NCBI GenBank assembly: GCA_029261995.1 | Contig: JAJDAF010000011.1 | Location: 48,859-112,858 of the forward strand | DNA from: Candidatus Zhuqueibacterota bacterium | GTDB taxonomy: Bacteria; Zhuqueibacterota; Zhuqueibacteria; Oceanimicrobiales; Oceanimicrobiaceae | Reading direction: 5' to 3' | Length of the DNA: 64,000 nt | Shown here: piece after piece, positions 27,147 to 35,870 of the stretch | How positions within the stretch are numbered: position 1 is the first letter of the stretch | Layout: the number at the start of each line of letters is the position of its first letter | The notes under the pieces: model-generated | Database searches by the model: none | Told to the model about the DNA's origin: nothing | The model's input: only the letters and a program-made list of their open reading frames with translations | Program-made: the position numbers and the translations under genes

Positions 27147-28421
27147 CTAGCGTTTATGGAACCAATAGTTTGCCTTGATAAACAATCTCACATCGTGACT
27201 GTCGAAACGATTTCTGACTCCCTGTCCCAAAACATCGAGGGAAAGCAGTTTGTGTGGCCGGTAGTTGAGACCGAGGCTGCCTGTCAGAGAAGTCTGAGTT
27301 TCAAGATCCTCGCTGAACAACGAGTAGCGCGAAAACCCGGTGGTGGCCACCAGACCCATCTTCGGAGTCAGAGGATATGTAAGTGAGGCATACGCCCCGT
27401 TATTTTGACCGGCGTAACCACGGCGGAAATTGTAGCCAAACGAACCGTACCGTCCCCGAAGTCCGAGACCGAATCGCAGTGATTCATCGCCTTCGTAGAC
27501 CTGCACGCCAAAATTGCCGCTCAGAAACCAAACTGGTGAGATGCGGTAACTTGCGCGCAAACCGAGGTCCTGCATGGTATTTTGCTCAAACACGGAAAAA
27601 ATTGAATTCGCCGCAAGCAAGGGCGCACGATGAACGAACTCGCCGCTGAAGTTCAATTTGTCACTGGCCGTAAGCCTAAGCTCCAACTGTCCCCTGCGGA
27701 GACGCTCCTGCTCAATATCGTAGTCCAAACGACCATAAACATCGACACGCTCGGAAAAACGACGCTGGACATCGAGCCCAACCAGACGTTGTTCGAGATC
27801 GTCAAATTTCAGGATGCGTCCCGTGTAACGCCCCGGTGCTGAATAAGCTACGGGCGTCCGATTGCGCTGCATGAAGCTTACGAGAACCCGGGTACCGGCG
27901 AGTTTACTGGTGCTCAAGCGCAATCCAAAGGCATGGGCGTCATCCCATTTCCCGACTTCGACATCGTTGGCGGGAGGGACCAGCGCACCGGCGAAGCCGC
28001 CGATTTTAAAATAGTCCTTCACGCGCACGCCCGCATCGATGCCGTCGATGGTGCCATAGGCAACGCCAGAGTAGATGCGTTGGCGCCCAACCCGAACTCG
28101 CTCAAGAATACCGGTCCGGTCCTTCCACTGCAGGTAACTGTTGTACAGGCGCAAGGCAGGATCTTCTTCCGCTGACACAGCCAGGTCCTGCGCGAACACG
28201 CCGTAAAGGTGCAGCGAAAGCCGATTACCGGCGAGCTTCCCGACGGTCAACTGCGCAGTCTGAAACAGTTTTGCGTGGGTTTCGGAATCGGAGGTGGAAA
28301 GCTGTCTTTCCCACGAATAGATCGAAGTGGAAAACCTGCCGCTAAGGGATTGTGCTCCAAGCATTGGCGCCAGGGCCAACGTCAAAAGCAGCACAGCGAG
28401 TGTTCTTAGATTTGTTCTCAT
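27147..28421 (-). CDS. Outer-membrane beta-barrel protein adjacent to the 14-haem cytochrome
   Basis: A 424-residue protein with a signal peptide cleaved after LGA and then repeated alternating strands with aromatic girdles (for example LHLYGVFAQDLAV, YGRLDYDIEQERL, FSGEFVHRAPLL, YRISPVWFLSGNFGVQVYEG). It ends FIKANYWFHKR, which lacks the usual terminal Phe but keeps the amphipathic strand. About 18 to 22 strands can be estimated. No known family was recognised. Because a 14-haem cytochrome follows directly, it may sheath that protein through the outer membrane, as MtrB-type porins do; this is inference from order and size only. The ATG at 28421 is favoured over a GTG at 28451. Confidence 0.75.
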   Translation of the reverse strand: MRTNLRTLAVLLLTLALAPMLGAQSLSGRFSTSIYSWERQLSTSDSETHAKLFQTAQLTVGKLAGNRLSLHLYGVFAQDLAVSAEEDPALRLYNSYLQWKDRTGILERVRVGRQRIYSGVAYGTIDGIDAGVRVKDYFKIGGFAGALVPPANDVEVGKWDDAHAFGLRLSTSKLAGTRVLVSFMQRNRTPVAYSAPGRYTGRILKFDDLEQRLVGLDVQRRFSERVDVYGRLDYDIEQERLRRGQLELRLTASDKLNFSGEFVHRAPLLAANSIFSVFEQNTMQDLGLRASYRISPVWFLSGNFGVQVYEGDESLRFGLGLRGRYGSFGYNFRRGYAGQNNGAYASLTYPLTPKMGLVATTGFSRYSLFSEDLETQTSLTGSLGLNYRPHKLLSLDVLGQGVRNRFDSHDVRLFIKANYWFHKR

Positions 28422-28440
28422 CTCTCTGTTGGTAATTAGT

Positions 28441-28471
28441 GTGCGACGCACCCGAGTTGGATGCGTCGCAC
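28441..28471 (-). terminator. Hairpin after the 28534 cytochrome gene
   Basis: GTGCGACGCA / TGCGTCGCAC is a perfect 10-bp stem with an 11-base loop. A second small dyad CCAGCACGGTGCTGG lies at 28496-28510. Both fall between the 8-haem cytochrome and the barrel gene, so they probably separate the two transcripts. Confidence 0.65.
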
Positions 28472-28533
28472 GTGTTCAGCATCACTTGTCAGTCGCCAGC
28501 ACGGTGCTGGCAAGCTTCACAAGGAGGTTATGT

Positions 28534-30486
28534 TTATTTCGTCAACACCATCTTTTTTGACTCGACAAACCCATTGGTATCGAGTTTGTAAACGTAGACG
28601 CCAGAGGCAAGGTCACCACCATCAAAGTCAACTGAGTATCGGCCAGCCATCAAGGCCTTGTTTGCCAAGACTGCGACTTCCTGGCCAATGATATTGTAGA
28701 CTTTGAGCTTGACGAATCCGCCGTTGGCGACGTCGAAGGTAATCTTGGTCGTCGGGTTGAACGGATTCGGGTAGTTCTGGCCCAGTACGTAGGTCTGTGG
28801 AAGCTGGCCGCCAGGCAATTCTTCAACAGCCATCGGGAAGCCAGTGTCCCACCAAACGCCGCCGGGTCCGAAGTAGTGCAGCAGGGTATCTGCCATTGCC
28901 AAGTCGGCGGACTCTCCCCAATTGGTCAGAGCATCACCAGTGAAATCGATACCGAACTGCGGAAAACCATCTTTCATGTGGCAGCTCACAGCACAGGAGT
29001 TTGGCATGCCGCCCTCTGGCTGATAGAACTTGGTCAGCTCAGGAGACAACGCCGTGAACGTATGGGAGTGAACATCATAAGCGACGGCTGATTTTGAAAT
29101 TTTCGGATTGTGGCATTTCGAGCATCGACTGGAGCCCGTGCCGGTTGGATCATACAGGTGTTTTGTATGAGCCGAAACGATAGGTGCAATGTCGGTTATG
29201 TGGTTGTCATAGTCAGCTACCCACTCAACAGGAATATTCTCGAAAGGACCATGTGTGGCATGGCAAGCCAGACACAGGGTGTTGTCGTCGTTGTCGGTTG
29301 CAACAGCAATCTCGGCGCCAGTGGAGTCTTCTTCAATGATCTCCTCGCGGATGTGATGCTTCACCTCGTTATGAATATCATGGCACTCATAACAGGTGAC
29401 CGGATGAAACTGGAAGTTCCATTTGTCCGTCGTGATGAAGTCATTAAACTGCTGGTGATGTTTCACGGATGAGCCATCAGGCCAGTCGCCAGTGCCATCT
29501 GAATAGAGGTCCGCGACCAGATCACCGGGCGCCCAACCTGTCAGATTATCATCATCAAACGGATAGCCAAATGTGCTATTCGGCAAACTCTTGCCACGGG
29601 CGTGGCACATGCCGCACATATTGGTTGCCTGCTCAGGTGTCAGGTTTCTGGGATTGATGATCTTGGTCTTGTCGCCGGTGGTTGCATGGTCGCCACCAGG
29701 ACCGTGACAACGCTCGCATGTCGTGTTTATTTGGTCCAGATCCCCGTCGCCATCGAGATCGAAAATGTTGTTGAGGTCTGCATAGGGCGCTGGATCCATG
29801 ACAGGAGCACCACTTGAAACCCACTCGCCATCAGCAGTCTGGCTTACCTCAAGACCTGTGGTGTGGCAACCGGAGCAGCCTTTCGCCAGGTTGCGGCTAT
29901 TGGTAGATGCTTCGGCACGGGTTGCCCATGTGATAACGTCATTGTTCGCATCCCAGTAATCATCTGCATGATACTGCACATACTCATGCGTCTTTTCGTT
30001 GTACTGAACTGGTGAAATATAATGACCAGCCGATTCGCCTTCACCGGTATTGAGTTTCAACATATAACGTTGTTTGTACAGACCGCTGCCACCATAAGTC
30101 ATATAGACTTTGTGGGTGACGGAGCCAATGGTCATGGTGTACCCATCCTGTGCAGAGTAGGCCAACACGGGTGCGTTTGGTTTGAACTGATCGAAAGCAG
30201 TCGTGGCGGTGTTGAAATCGAAGCCATCAATAAAATCGTCGATGCCATTTTCGTTGGCGTCACAAATTACGCCTGTCAGATTATTCATGCTGTGTGTATC
30301 GTCTGGCACATAAGAATATCCGTTGGCCATCATCGAAGTCCGCCAACCGGTCATGTCGCCCAGGCCGGCATTGTTGTGGCACTGCAAACATTTTTCAGGA
30401 CCGACGTACTCTTGAGCCGCCCCCCATTGCGGCAGACAAAACACGACTGCCACCAGTAAGAGAATGATTACGTAGCTGTTCTTCAT
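28534..30486 (-). CDS. Eight-haem secreted cytochrome c with type IX sorting domain (copy 1)
   Basis: A 650-residue exported protein. After the signal peptide (cleaved near AAQEYVG) come seven CXXCH sites (CLQCH, CSGCH, CERCH, CGMCH, CYECH, CLACH, CSKCH) and one CAVSCH site with three spacer residues. Acidic calcium-like loops (DLDGDGDLDQ, DENENGIDD type) lie between them. Residues 565-650 form a C-terminal sorting domain with QNYPNPFNPTTKITFDV and a final YKLDTNGFVESKKMVLTK, the hallmark of type IX cargo. The protein is therefore predicted to reach the cell surface. A closely similar paralogue is encoded at 37492-39450. AGGAGCT supports the start. Surface electron exchange is the likely role, but the acceptor is unknown. 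Confidence 0.93.
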   Translation of the reverse strand: MKNSYVIILLLVAVVFCLPQWGAAQEYVGPEKCLQCHNNAGLGDMTGWRTSMMANGYSYVPDDTHSMNNLTGVICDANENGIDDFIDGFDFNTATTAFDQFKPNAPVLAYSAQDGYTMTIGSVTHKVYMTYGGSGLYKQRYMLKLNTGEGESAGHYISPVQYNEKTHEYVQYHADDYWDANNDVITWATRAEASTNSRNLAKGCSGCHTTGLEVSQTADGEWVSSGAPVMDPAPYADLNNIFDLDGDGDLDQINTTCERCHGPGGDHATTGDKTKIINPRNLTPEQATNMCGMCHARGKSLPNSTFGYPFDDDNLTGWAPGDLVADLYSDGTGDWPDGSSVKHHQQFNDFITTDKWNFQFHPVTCYECHDIHNEVKHHIREEIIEEDSTGAEIAVATDNDDNTLCLACHATHGPFENIPVEWVADYDNHITDIAPIVSAHTKHLYDPTGTGSSRCSKCHNPKISKSAVAYDVHSHTFTALSPELTKFYQPEGGMPNSCAVSCHMKDGFPQFGIDFTGDALTNWGESADLAMADTLLHYFGPGGVWWDTGFPMAVEELPGGQLPQTYVLGQNYPNPFNPTTKITFDVANGGFVKLKVYNIIGQEVAVLANKALMAGRYSVDFDGGDLASGVYVYKLDTNGFVESKKMVLTK

Positions 30487-30598
30487 TTTTAGCTCCTAAT
30501 CCATTTAGTTAATCTAGAACGTGTCTAACTTCCTTGAGTCACAGTGCAACCGATGTAACTTGAATATTTAGCTCAGACCACCTCCCAACGATAAAATA

Positions 30599-32107
30599 CT
30601 ACTCCAACTGCGAAGTCCCTTCATGGCACTCACTGCAGGCAGTTTCCTTCCAGGCTTCATCTATGTCAACCGGGTGCTTGAATTCGAGGCCACCCGGAGC
30701 AATCATCTGGTCGCTGTCATCATGGCCCTGCGAGAGAATAATGTGACACGAACTGCAGTCATTAGAAATGATCTCATCATTCTCGGTCACGAATGAACCA
30801 TTGTGGCAGCGATAGCATCCGGGACTACTGAAATGGCCGATGTTGTCTGGGTAGACGTCCCATCTTACTTTCATTTCCGGGAAAAAATTCACTCGATAGA
30901 TCTCCTTGACACCGGCGATGAATTGATTGACAGACTCCATCCTGTTTTCGAGCACTTGGGGATATTCGTCTTCGTAAGCAGCCAGGATCTTGCTCTCTAT
31001 CGCTGTCATGGCTGAATCCTTGGTCGCATATTCGCCGAGCAGGGCTTCGATACCGATGCGTTTTGCGCTCGGCAAAGTCTGAGCTATCTGCCCCCCCGAA
31101 AATGCGGCGTTCATGGCTTTGCTCGGGGTGTTATAGATATGCGTCGGGCGGTTGTGGCAATCGATGCAATCCATGCGGCGCATCTCGTAGTTGCCCACCT
31201 CTTCAGGATCGATTGGGTTCTCTTCGTTCATGTACTCGCGCACGTTGCCCTCGTGGTCCTTGATACGCACCCAGGCAATTTCCTGGCGTTGCGCATCCGT
31301 GGCGATGTAGTCGATTTCATTGGCGATGTTCATGTGCCAGTGGATGCCCTCCGCAACTCCGGCATCCAGGCTGCCACCACCGGTTTTTATCAAAAGGCGA
31401 ATGGGCCACTTTGTGTTCTCTTCATCTACCATGTAATGGTCGAAAACCTTGCCCTGCGAACCGTGGAACTTGTCTGGCCAATGGCACTGTTCGCAAGTTT
31501 CACGCGCAGGACGCAGATTTTGCACCGGCGTGGCAATAGGCCTCGGGAAAAGATCGAATGTCGCGGCGTAGACCTGGTAGGCGCCCGAAAGTTTGGACCT
31601 GACATACCAGTCTGCGCCGTGGCCAACATGGCACTCTGCGCAGGTTACGCGAGCATGGGGGGAATTCTGGTAGGCAACGAACTCTGGCTCCATGACCGTG
31701 TGGCAAACCTCTCCACAAAAAGTCACGGACTCCGTGAACTCGTAAGCCCGGTAGCTTCCGATGGCGGTCGCCACCAAAAAAATAATGGTCACCGAAGTAA
31801 AAATCATCGAGGCCCGCCGATGGGACGGCTTACGCAGGTCAAGGTAGAATGAGCGTGGACCAGCCTCACCCTCGGTGTTCAACAGCCGTCGACGCTCCAG
31901 AACCATTCCGACGGGAATCAAAAGCAGCCCGAAGAAAAGCAGGGCTGGCAGGATAATGAAGGCAATGATGCCGGCATAGGGCGCCAGCGGCTCAAAAAGA
32001 AAATCATAGGCAATGATACCCAAAATGGCCGCAAAGGCGACGATGGCCGTGGTTGCGCCAAACATACTGATGGGGTTATAGACGGAACTTGGGAGCTTGT
32101 TTCGCAT
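30599..32107 (-). CDS. NapC/NirT-like membrane multihaem cytochrome c (seven haems)
   Basis: A 502-residue inner-membrane protein. Three hydrophobic segments occur in the first 120 residues, the last (about 100-120) anchoring a periplasmic domain. Its first haem motif is CGEVCH followed by TVMEPE, the pattern of NapC/NirT quinol dehydrogenases, which use a Met near the first haem. Six CXXCH sites follow (CAECH, CEQCH, CIDCH, CYRCH, CSSCH, CSECH). It probably takes electrons from menaquinol and passes them to periplasmic cytochromes encoded alongside. The ATG at 32107 is preferred; a GTG at 32119 is possible. A sigma-70-like promoter lies about 120 bases upstream. Confidence 0.9.
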   Translation of the reverse strand: MRNKLPSSVYNPISMFGATTAIVAFAAILGIIAYDFLFEPLAPYAGIIAFIILPALLFFGLLLIPVGMVLERRRLLNTEGEAGPRSFYLDLRKPSHRRASMIFTSVTIIFLVATAIGSYRAYEFTESVTFCGEVCHTVMEPEFVAYQNSPHARVTCAECHVGHGADWYVRSKLSGAYQVYAATFDLFPRPIATPVQNLRPARETCEQCHWPDKFHGSQGKVFDHYMVDEENTKWPIRLLIKTGGGSLDAGVAEGIHWHMNIANEIDYIATDAQRQEIAWVRIKDHEGNVREYMNEENPIDPEEVGNYEMRRMDCIDCHNRPTHIYNTPSKAMNAAFSGGQIAQTLPSAKRIGIEALLGEYATKDSAMTAIESKILAAYEDEYPQVLENRMESVNQFIAGVKEIYRVNFFPEMKVRWDVYPDNIGHFSSPGCYRCHNGSFVTENDEIISNDCSSCHIILSQGHDDSDQMIAPGGLEFKHPVDIDEAWKETACSECHEGTSQLE

Positions 32108-32224
32108 TGTTGTCTTCACTCTCAGGGGTAAATTGCTATTCTTGATTGATTTGCCGGGCTTATGTCAAACATCGTACCATGAATCCATGATGGTGACCTT
32201 GCCAATTAAATATCTGTAACTTTC

Positions 32225-32253
32225 AAATTATCAAAGATTGAAATCATTGTCAA
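32225..32253 (-). promoter_or_regulatory. Sigma-70-type promoter of the NapC-like cytochrome gene
   Basis: On the minus strand TTGACA-N17-TAATTT (-35 at 32248-32253, -10 at 32225-32230) in AT-rich sequence about 120 bases before the start codon. Confidence 0.65.
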
Positions 32254-32356
32254 CCAAATTTAAGAAATTCAATTCGCAATCAAATTCCCAATTTTGGCAA
32301 ACAAAGTCAACTTATTTTTCTACTTCCAGGAAATCATCGCAGGCTGGCCGTAAATC

Positions 32357-34051
32357 TCAATCGCCGTCAGTTGGAGAATTGATCTCACCACTCGCGCCCT
32401 GCCGACGTTTGGCGTAGAACAGCGACAACACCAAAAGAGCCGAGCCGACAACCAGAAACATCACGATGCGCAGACCTGCGCCGAGACTAGCCATGTCGAT
32501 AAGCAGTACGCGGCTGACTACGGCAAGAATCGTAAGAAACGTCAACCAACGGTACTTTCGGTTGCTCAGCAAAACGCTCATCCCAAAATAGAACAACGCT
32601 GCACCCAGCCAGGAGATGCTGACATAGGCCGACGGCACGGCATGATACAATCCATAGAGCACAATGATGAGCGCAGTGGCCAGATAGGCATTTCGGATCA
32701 TGTCCGTCTTCAACTCCAGCCTTTCCTGCTTCCAGTTCAGTATCCGAGCGCTAATGAGCCCCACCGCGGCGTAGCTTAAATTCACAAAGTCATTGGACTC
32801 CGCGAGCTTCAGGTAAGCCAGAAAAAAGCCCGAATAAATCAAACTGTTGACTACAATGATAATGCGCGAGCGAAACCAGATTGCCGTGGAAATGACCAGC
32901 AAACTCTGCCATGCCAGCCAGATGAATAGATGCGGTGGCTGAAATTGGGTGAAGATGGCGACGCTCAGGCCGAGGTAACCAAAACAAGCATTTATGGCGG
33001 ATCCGTACTTACTTTGGCGCTGCACCCAGGAGAGCGCGGCGATAGCAAGGAAGAATGATGCGATGAGCAAATTCACGGCGGGTAGATGGGAAGGGAAAAG
33101 CAGCAACCCGGCCAGCGAGGCGACCACAAACACTCCCAGAGCATTCACCGTGGTCACTGCCAACTCCATCAGAGTGGTCAGGCCCGTTTCGCGACGCAGC
33201 ACAATCGGCAGCGCAAAAAGGGCGCCGTAGGCAAACAGATATGCAAGGCCGATGCCATTTTCAGGAATGACTTCCACGGGCCGCCCTATCAATGGGTTGT
33301 TGAACATCCAAAGCAGTTCCGTGAGATAGACAAGCACCATACTGGCCACAAACGCCATCTGCCATCTGTATTTCACCAGCACGAAGGTACCGGCAACTGC
33401 AACCAGGGTGAGCAATGCCAGAGCGAAATGATCAGTATCGCTGATTGTGCTGGTGGCGCATGAGAGCAAAAAGAACATCGAGGTCATGAATGCGCTACCG
33501 CGGCGGATGGCAAAATAAAAAATCGCGGCCAGTATTGAAACAGTGGCAGCCAGTCCCAAGGCCTTACTCGTCAAAACAGGGGCGGTTGTCAGAAAGTGCA
33601 GTTTAAGCGTGACGAAATAAACGAGTACCAGACCACCGCCAAAGACCAGGTTGGCAAGATGCTTGAATTTCTTGTCCCAATGATAGGCAAGGGCAAAAAC
33701 ACCCGCGACCACCACGTAGGCCGCCAGGCTCAGTTGGGCGGGCGATAACCATTCAAAGGGGTAGCTTACCAGAAAAGCAATACCGAGCAGCAGGACCACC
33801 ACGCCAGCCCTGGCGAGCCAAAACTCGCCAATCTTGGATTCCCATGATTCGGAGGAGCGAACCTGGTCGGCGGTCCGGGCGGCACTCCCTGCTGCAGCCG
33901 ACGACTCGGAGTAGGGCGCAAGCTCGAGGTGTTGCTCCAGCCTGGCAACGCTCTTCTGAAGACGCTGGACCTGATTCTGAATAGTGGTTAATTCTGCCCG
34001 CAGGCTGTCATCTGTCTTAGTCACGATATCGAAAAGGTGTCGTTTGTGCAT
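32357..34051 (-). CDS. DUF2339 multi-pass membrane protein
   Basis: A 564-residue protein with a coiled-coil N-terminus (about 15-45), a charged linker and then around 17 to 18 membrane helices through residue 550. WESKIGEFWLARAGVVVLLLGIAFLVSY is the conserved opening of the DUF2339 family (shown here in overlapping pieces WESKIGEFWLARAG and GIAFLV), and LGLAATVSILAAIFYFAIRR lies further in. The function of the family is not known; membrane sensing or envelope roles have been guessed. It interrupts the cytochrome cluster but carries no haem motif. The ATG follows weak ribosome-binding sequence. Confidence 0.8.
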   Translation of the reverse strand: MHKRHLFDIVTKTDDSLRAELTTIQNQVQRLQKSVARLEQHLELAPYSESSAAAGSAARTADQVRSSESWESKIGEFWLARAGVVVLLLGIAFLVSYPFEWLSPAQLSLAAYVVVAGVFALAYHWDKKFKHLANLVFGGGLVLVYFVTLKLHFLTTAPVLTSKALGLAATVSILAAIFYFAIRRGSAFMTSMFFLLSCATSTISDTDHFALALLTLVAVAGTFVLVKYRWQMAFVASMVLVYLTELLWMFNNPLIGRPVEVIPENGIGLAYLFAYGALFALPIVLRRETGLTTLMELAVTTVNALGVFVVASLAGLLLFPSHLPAVNLLIASFFLAIAALSWVQRQSKYGSAINACFGYLGLSVAIFTQFQPPHLFIWLAWQSLLVISTAIWFRSRIIIVVNSLIYSGFFLAYLKLAESNDFVNLSYAAVGLISARILNWKQERLELKTDMIRNAYLATALIIVLYGLYHAVPSAYVSISWLGAALFYFGMSVLLSNRKYRWLTFLTILAVVSRVLLIDMASLGAGLRIVMFLVVGSALLVLSLFYAKRRQGASGEINSPTDGD

Positions 34052-34163
34052 TTACCTGATGCGCATCTAAAACCAGGCCTCTTGGCAGAAATCTCCGGCC
34101 ATGATGTATCACGGATTTGCATAAGGAACGTTTAAGGAAATTCAAAACTAGGTGCAGAGATCA

Positions 34164-34195
34164 GCGGGCTCTGCGCGGTGGTGCGCAGAGCCCGC
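34164..34195 (-). terminator. Terminator after the c554-like cytochrome gene
   Basis: GCGGGCTCTGCGC / GCGCAGAGCCCGC pairs over 13 bp with a six-base loop, 16 bases past the stop codon. The T-rich tail is weak, but stem stability is very high. Confidence 0.75.
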
Positions 34196-34211
34196 GATCT
34201 TGAAATTGACT

Positions 34212-34760
34212 TTACTTTGCTGCCGGGATTGGATGGGCAATCTTGGCGACTTGTTCTTCAAACTTGAAAGGCTTGTGGGTCGGATTTTCTTCGTTGTGGC
34301 AACCAGCACAGGTCTTCTCGGTCGGGGTTACCAGACCTAGCGTGGCTCCATCTGTCGTGCCAGCCGTGATTGCTTTCATGACCTTGCGGCCCTTGTACTT
34401 CGAACCTGCGCCATGACATGATTCACACCCGACGCCTTCTTCGGAAGTGAACTTCTTGCCCTTTAGCTTGGCATCGACGCCATGTGCCGTGACGTGGCAT
34501 TTCAGGCACTTGTCTGAAGTGGCGGGGTCGGTTACGCCGAGTTTGGCGCCAACTTCTTTTGCGGCCGCGGTCTTGAGCGTTTCGAATGCCTTTGCGTGCG
34601 GGCCGGCCTTCCAGAGTTTGTATTGCGCGCCGCTTTTCTTGGTCAGGTGGCATGCCTTGCAGGAGGCCACACCGCCAAATGTCGCTTCGACCTTATCCTG
34701 AGCCTGGATGCCGGTCACGAGTACAAAACAGAAAACAGCTATCATTGAAATCGTCTTCAT
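34212..34760 (-). CDS. Four-haem cytochrome c, c554-like
   Basis: A 182-residue periplasmic protein with a signal peptide cleaved after IQA. Four haem sites (CKACH, CLKCH, CESCH, CAGCH) and the context FGGVASCKACHLTKKSG and WKAGPHAKAFETLKT match the cytochrome c554 family, where a distal His in the second string can ligate haem. In ammonia oxidisers c554 takes electrons from hydroxylamine oxidoreductase. An octahaem HAO-like gene lies two genes upstream, so the pair may work together. GGAGG seven bases before ATG 34760 supports the start. It follows the 7-haem lipoprotein gene by 28 bases and is probably cotranscribed with it. Confidence 0.9.
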   Translation of the reverse strand: MKTISMIAVFCFVLVTGIQAQDKVEATFGGVASCKACHLTKKSGAQYKLWKAGPHAKAFETLKTAAAKEVGAKLGVTDPATSDKCLKCHVTAHGVDAKLKGKKFTSEEGVGCESCHGAGSKYKGRKVMKAITAGTTDGATLGLVTPTEKTCAGCHNEENPTHKPFKFEEQVAKIAHPIPAAK

Positions 34761-34788
34761 TACAATCCTCCACATTGATTTTGGTTGT

Positions 34789-35658
34789 TTAGAACATCGG
34801 ATACTCTTGTTGAAACACGTTGACCATCCCGTTAACGTGTTTCGATTTATCTATGATTTGCCCCTCGGAATTCACAACCGAAGAATGACAATTGGCACAT
34901 TGATCCAGTGTCACAGGCACATGTCCTGCTGGCGGTAAACCGTGGCAGGTGCCACAGGTTGCTGAATTGGCGGCAGTCCAATCGAACGACGGGTTGTCGC
35001 CGCGGATAGTGTCCTCCAGATAGAAGGCCTGAAAATTCGACTCAGACTTTGCCAGACTCCAGTTTCCATGGCAATAAGAGTCCGCGCACGACGTTGCCGT
35101 GCCGTCCCAAATTGGGATAGCTCCGTCACTCAGGGCAGGCCCTGAAAAGGTCACTTCAGCCGGTAGCGCGGCATCGATGTGGCCTGATGAAGAAAAAGTC
35201 GTTGGCACCACATGGCAAGTTTGACATTCAAAACCGCTGGATACGTCCTTGCCGTCAAGATGAACGGAGTGAGCGCCCACACCTCTAGCCGTGGGTTCCT
35301 GATTTCCACTCAAGTCAGAGGGCGGCGCGCCGGTTGCGTTATCCGTGCCGCCGTGGCAAGTGGTACAGTCCTCCGGGGTCCCGGGATGACAGGTCAGGCA
35401 TGAGGACTCTGCGATACCGCCGGCGTAATCTTGGCCGTGACACTCCTTGCAGCCACTCAGATCCCACTGCTTGCTCGCAATAAAGGTAGCGTGAAAGTTG
35501 GTGGCAGCCGGCTCGGCCCATCCATCGGGATGCACATCCAATTCTGGAGCCAGGTTAGCCTCGAACGGCTCTTTCAAACCGCTGCATCCGGCAACTACCC
35601 AAATCAGGCCAAGCGCAGTTGGAAGGATAGCTTTTCGCAATCTTAATCTTGATCTCAT
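34789..35658 (-). CDS. Seven-haem cytochrome lipoprotein with CX4CH site
   Basis: A 289-residue exported lipoprotein (lipobox VVAGC at 21-25). Six CXXCH sites (CKECH, CLTCH, CTTCH, CQTCH, CGTCH, CANCH) and one CADSYCH with four spacer residues are present. The pattern CX4CH then CX2CH within about 60 residues is the Geobacter-type CxxxxCH domain found in outer-surface cytochromes such as OmcA- and OmcB-like proteins of that genus. The lipid anchor places it on a membrane face, perhaps outward. It probably links periplasmic or surface carriers. The ribosome binding site is weak; the start is set by the signal peptide. Confidence 0.88.
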   Translation of the reverse strand: MRSRLRLRKAILPTALGLIWVVAGCSGLKEPFEANLAPELDVHPDGWAEPAATNFHATFIASKQWDLSGCKECHGQDYAGGIAESSCLTCHPGTPEDCTTCHGGTDNATGAPPSDLSGNQEPTARGVGAHSVHLDGKDVSSGFECQTCHVVPTTFSSSGHIDAALPAEVTFSGPALSDGAIPIWDGTATSCADSYCHGNWSLAKSESNFQAFYLEDTIRGDNPSFDWTAANSATCGTCHGLPPAGHVPVTLDQCANCHSSVVNSEGQIIDKSKHVNGMVNVFQQEYPMF

Positions 35659-35870
35659 GTTCTCTGCCCGTTTTTCCTGCCGCTGTAATTCAAAAGTGAT
35701 GCCAGCAATTCTTTCCGCTGTCCATTGAACAATTTAAGAAGTTCACAAACATATACTTACAGCTGTTTCTACCACTCGTCGGCGAGAGGGTCTTGAATGC
35801 GTCAGTCTTCCCAGTTGCAGGAAAGAGCTGCCTGCCTAAATCCCATATCTGAGAAATATCACCACAAAAC

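Noticed and set aside
25906..28421. Calling the barrel and 14-haem pair mtrB and mtrA
   Set aside because: Layout is suggestive, but no diagnostic sequence of either family was seen.
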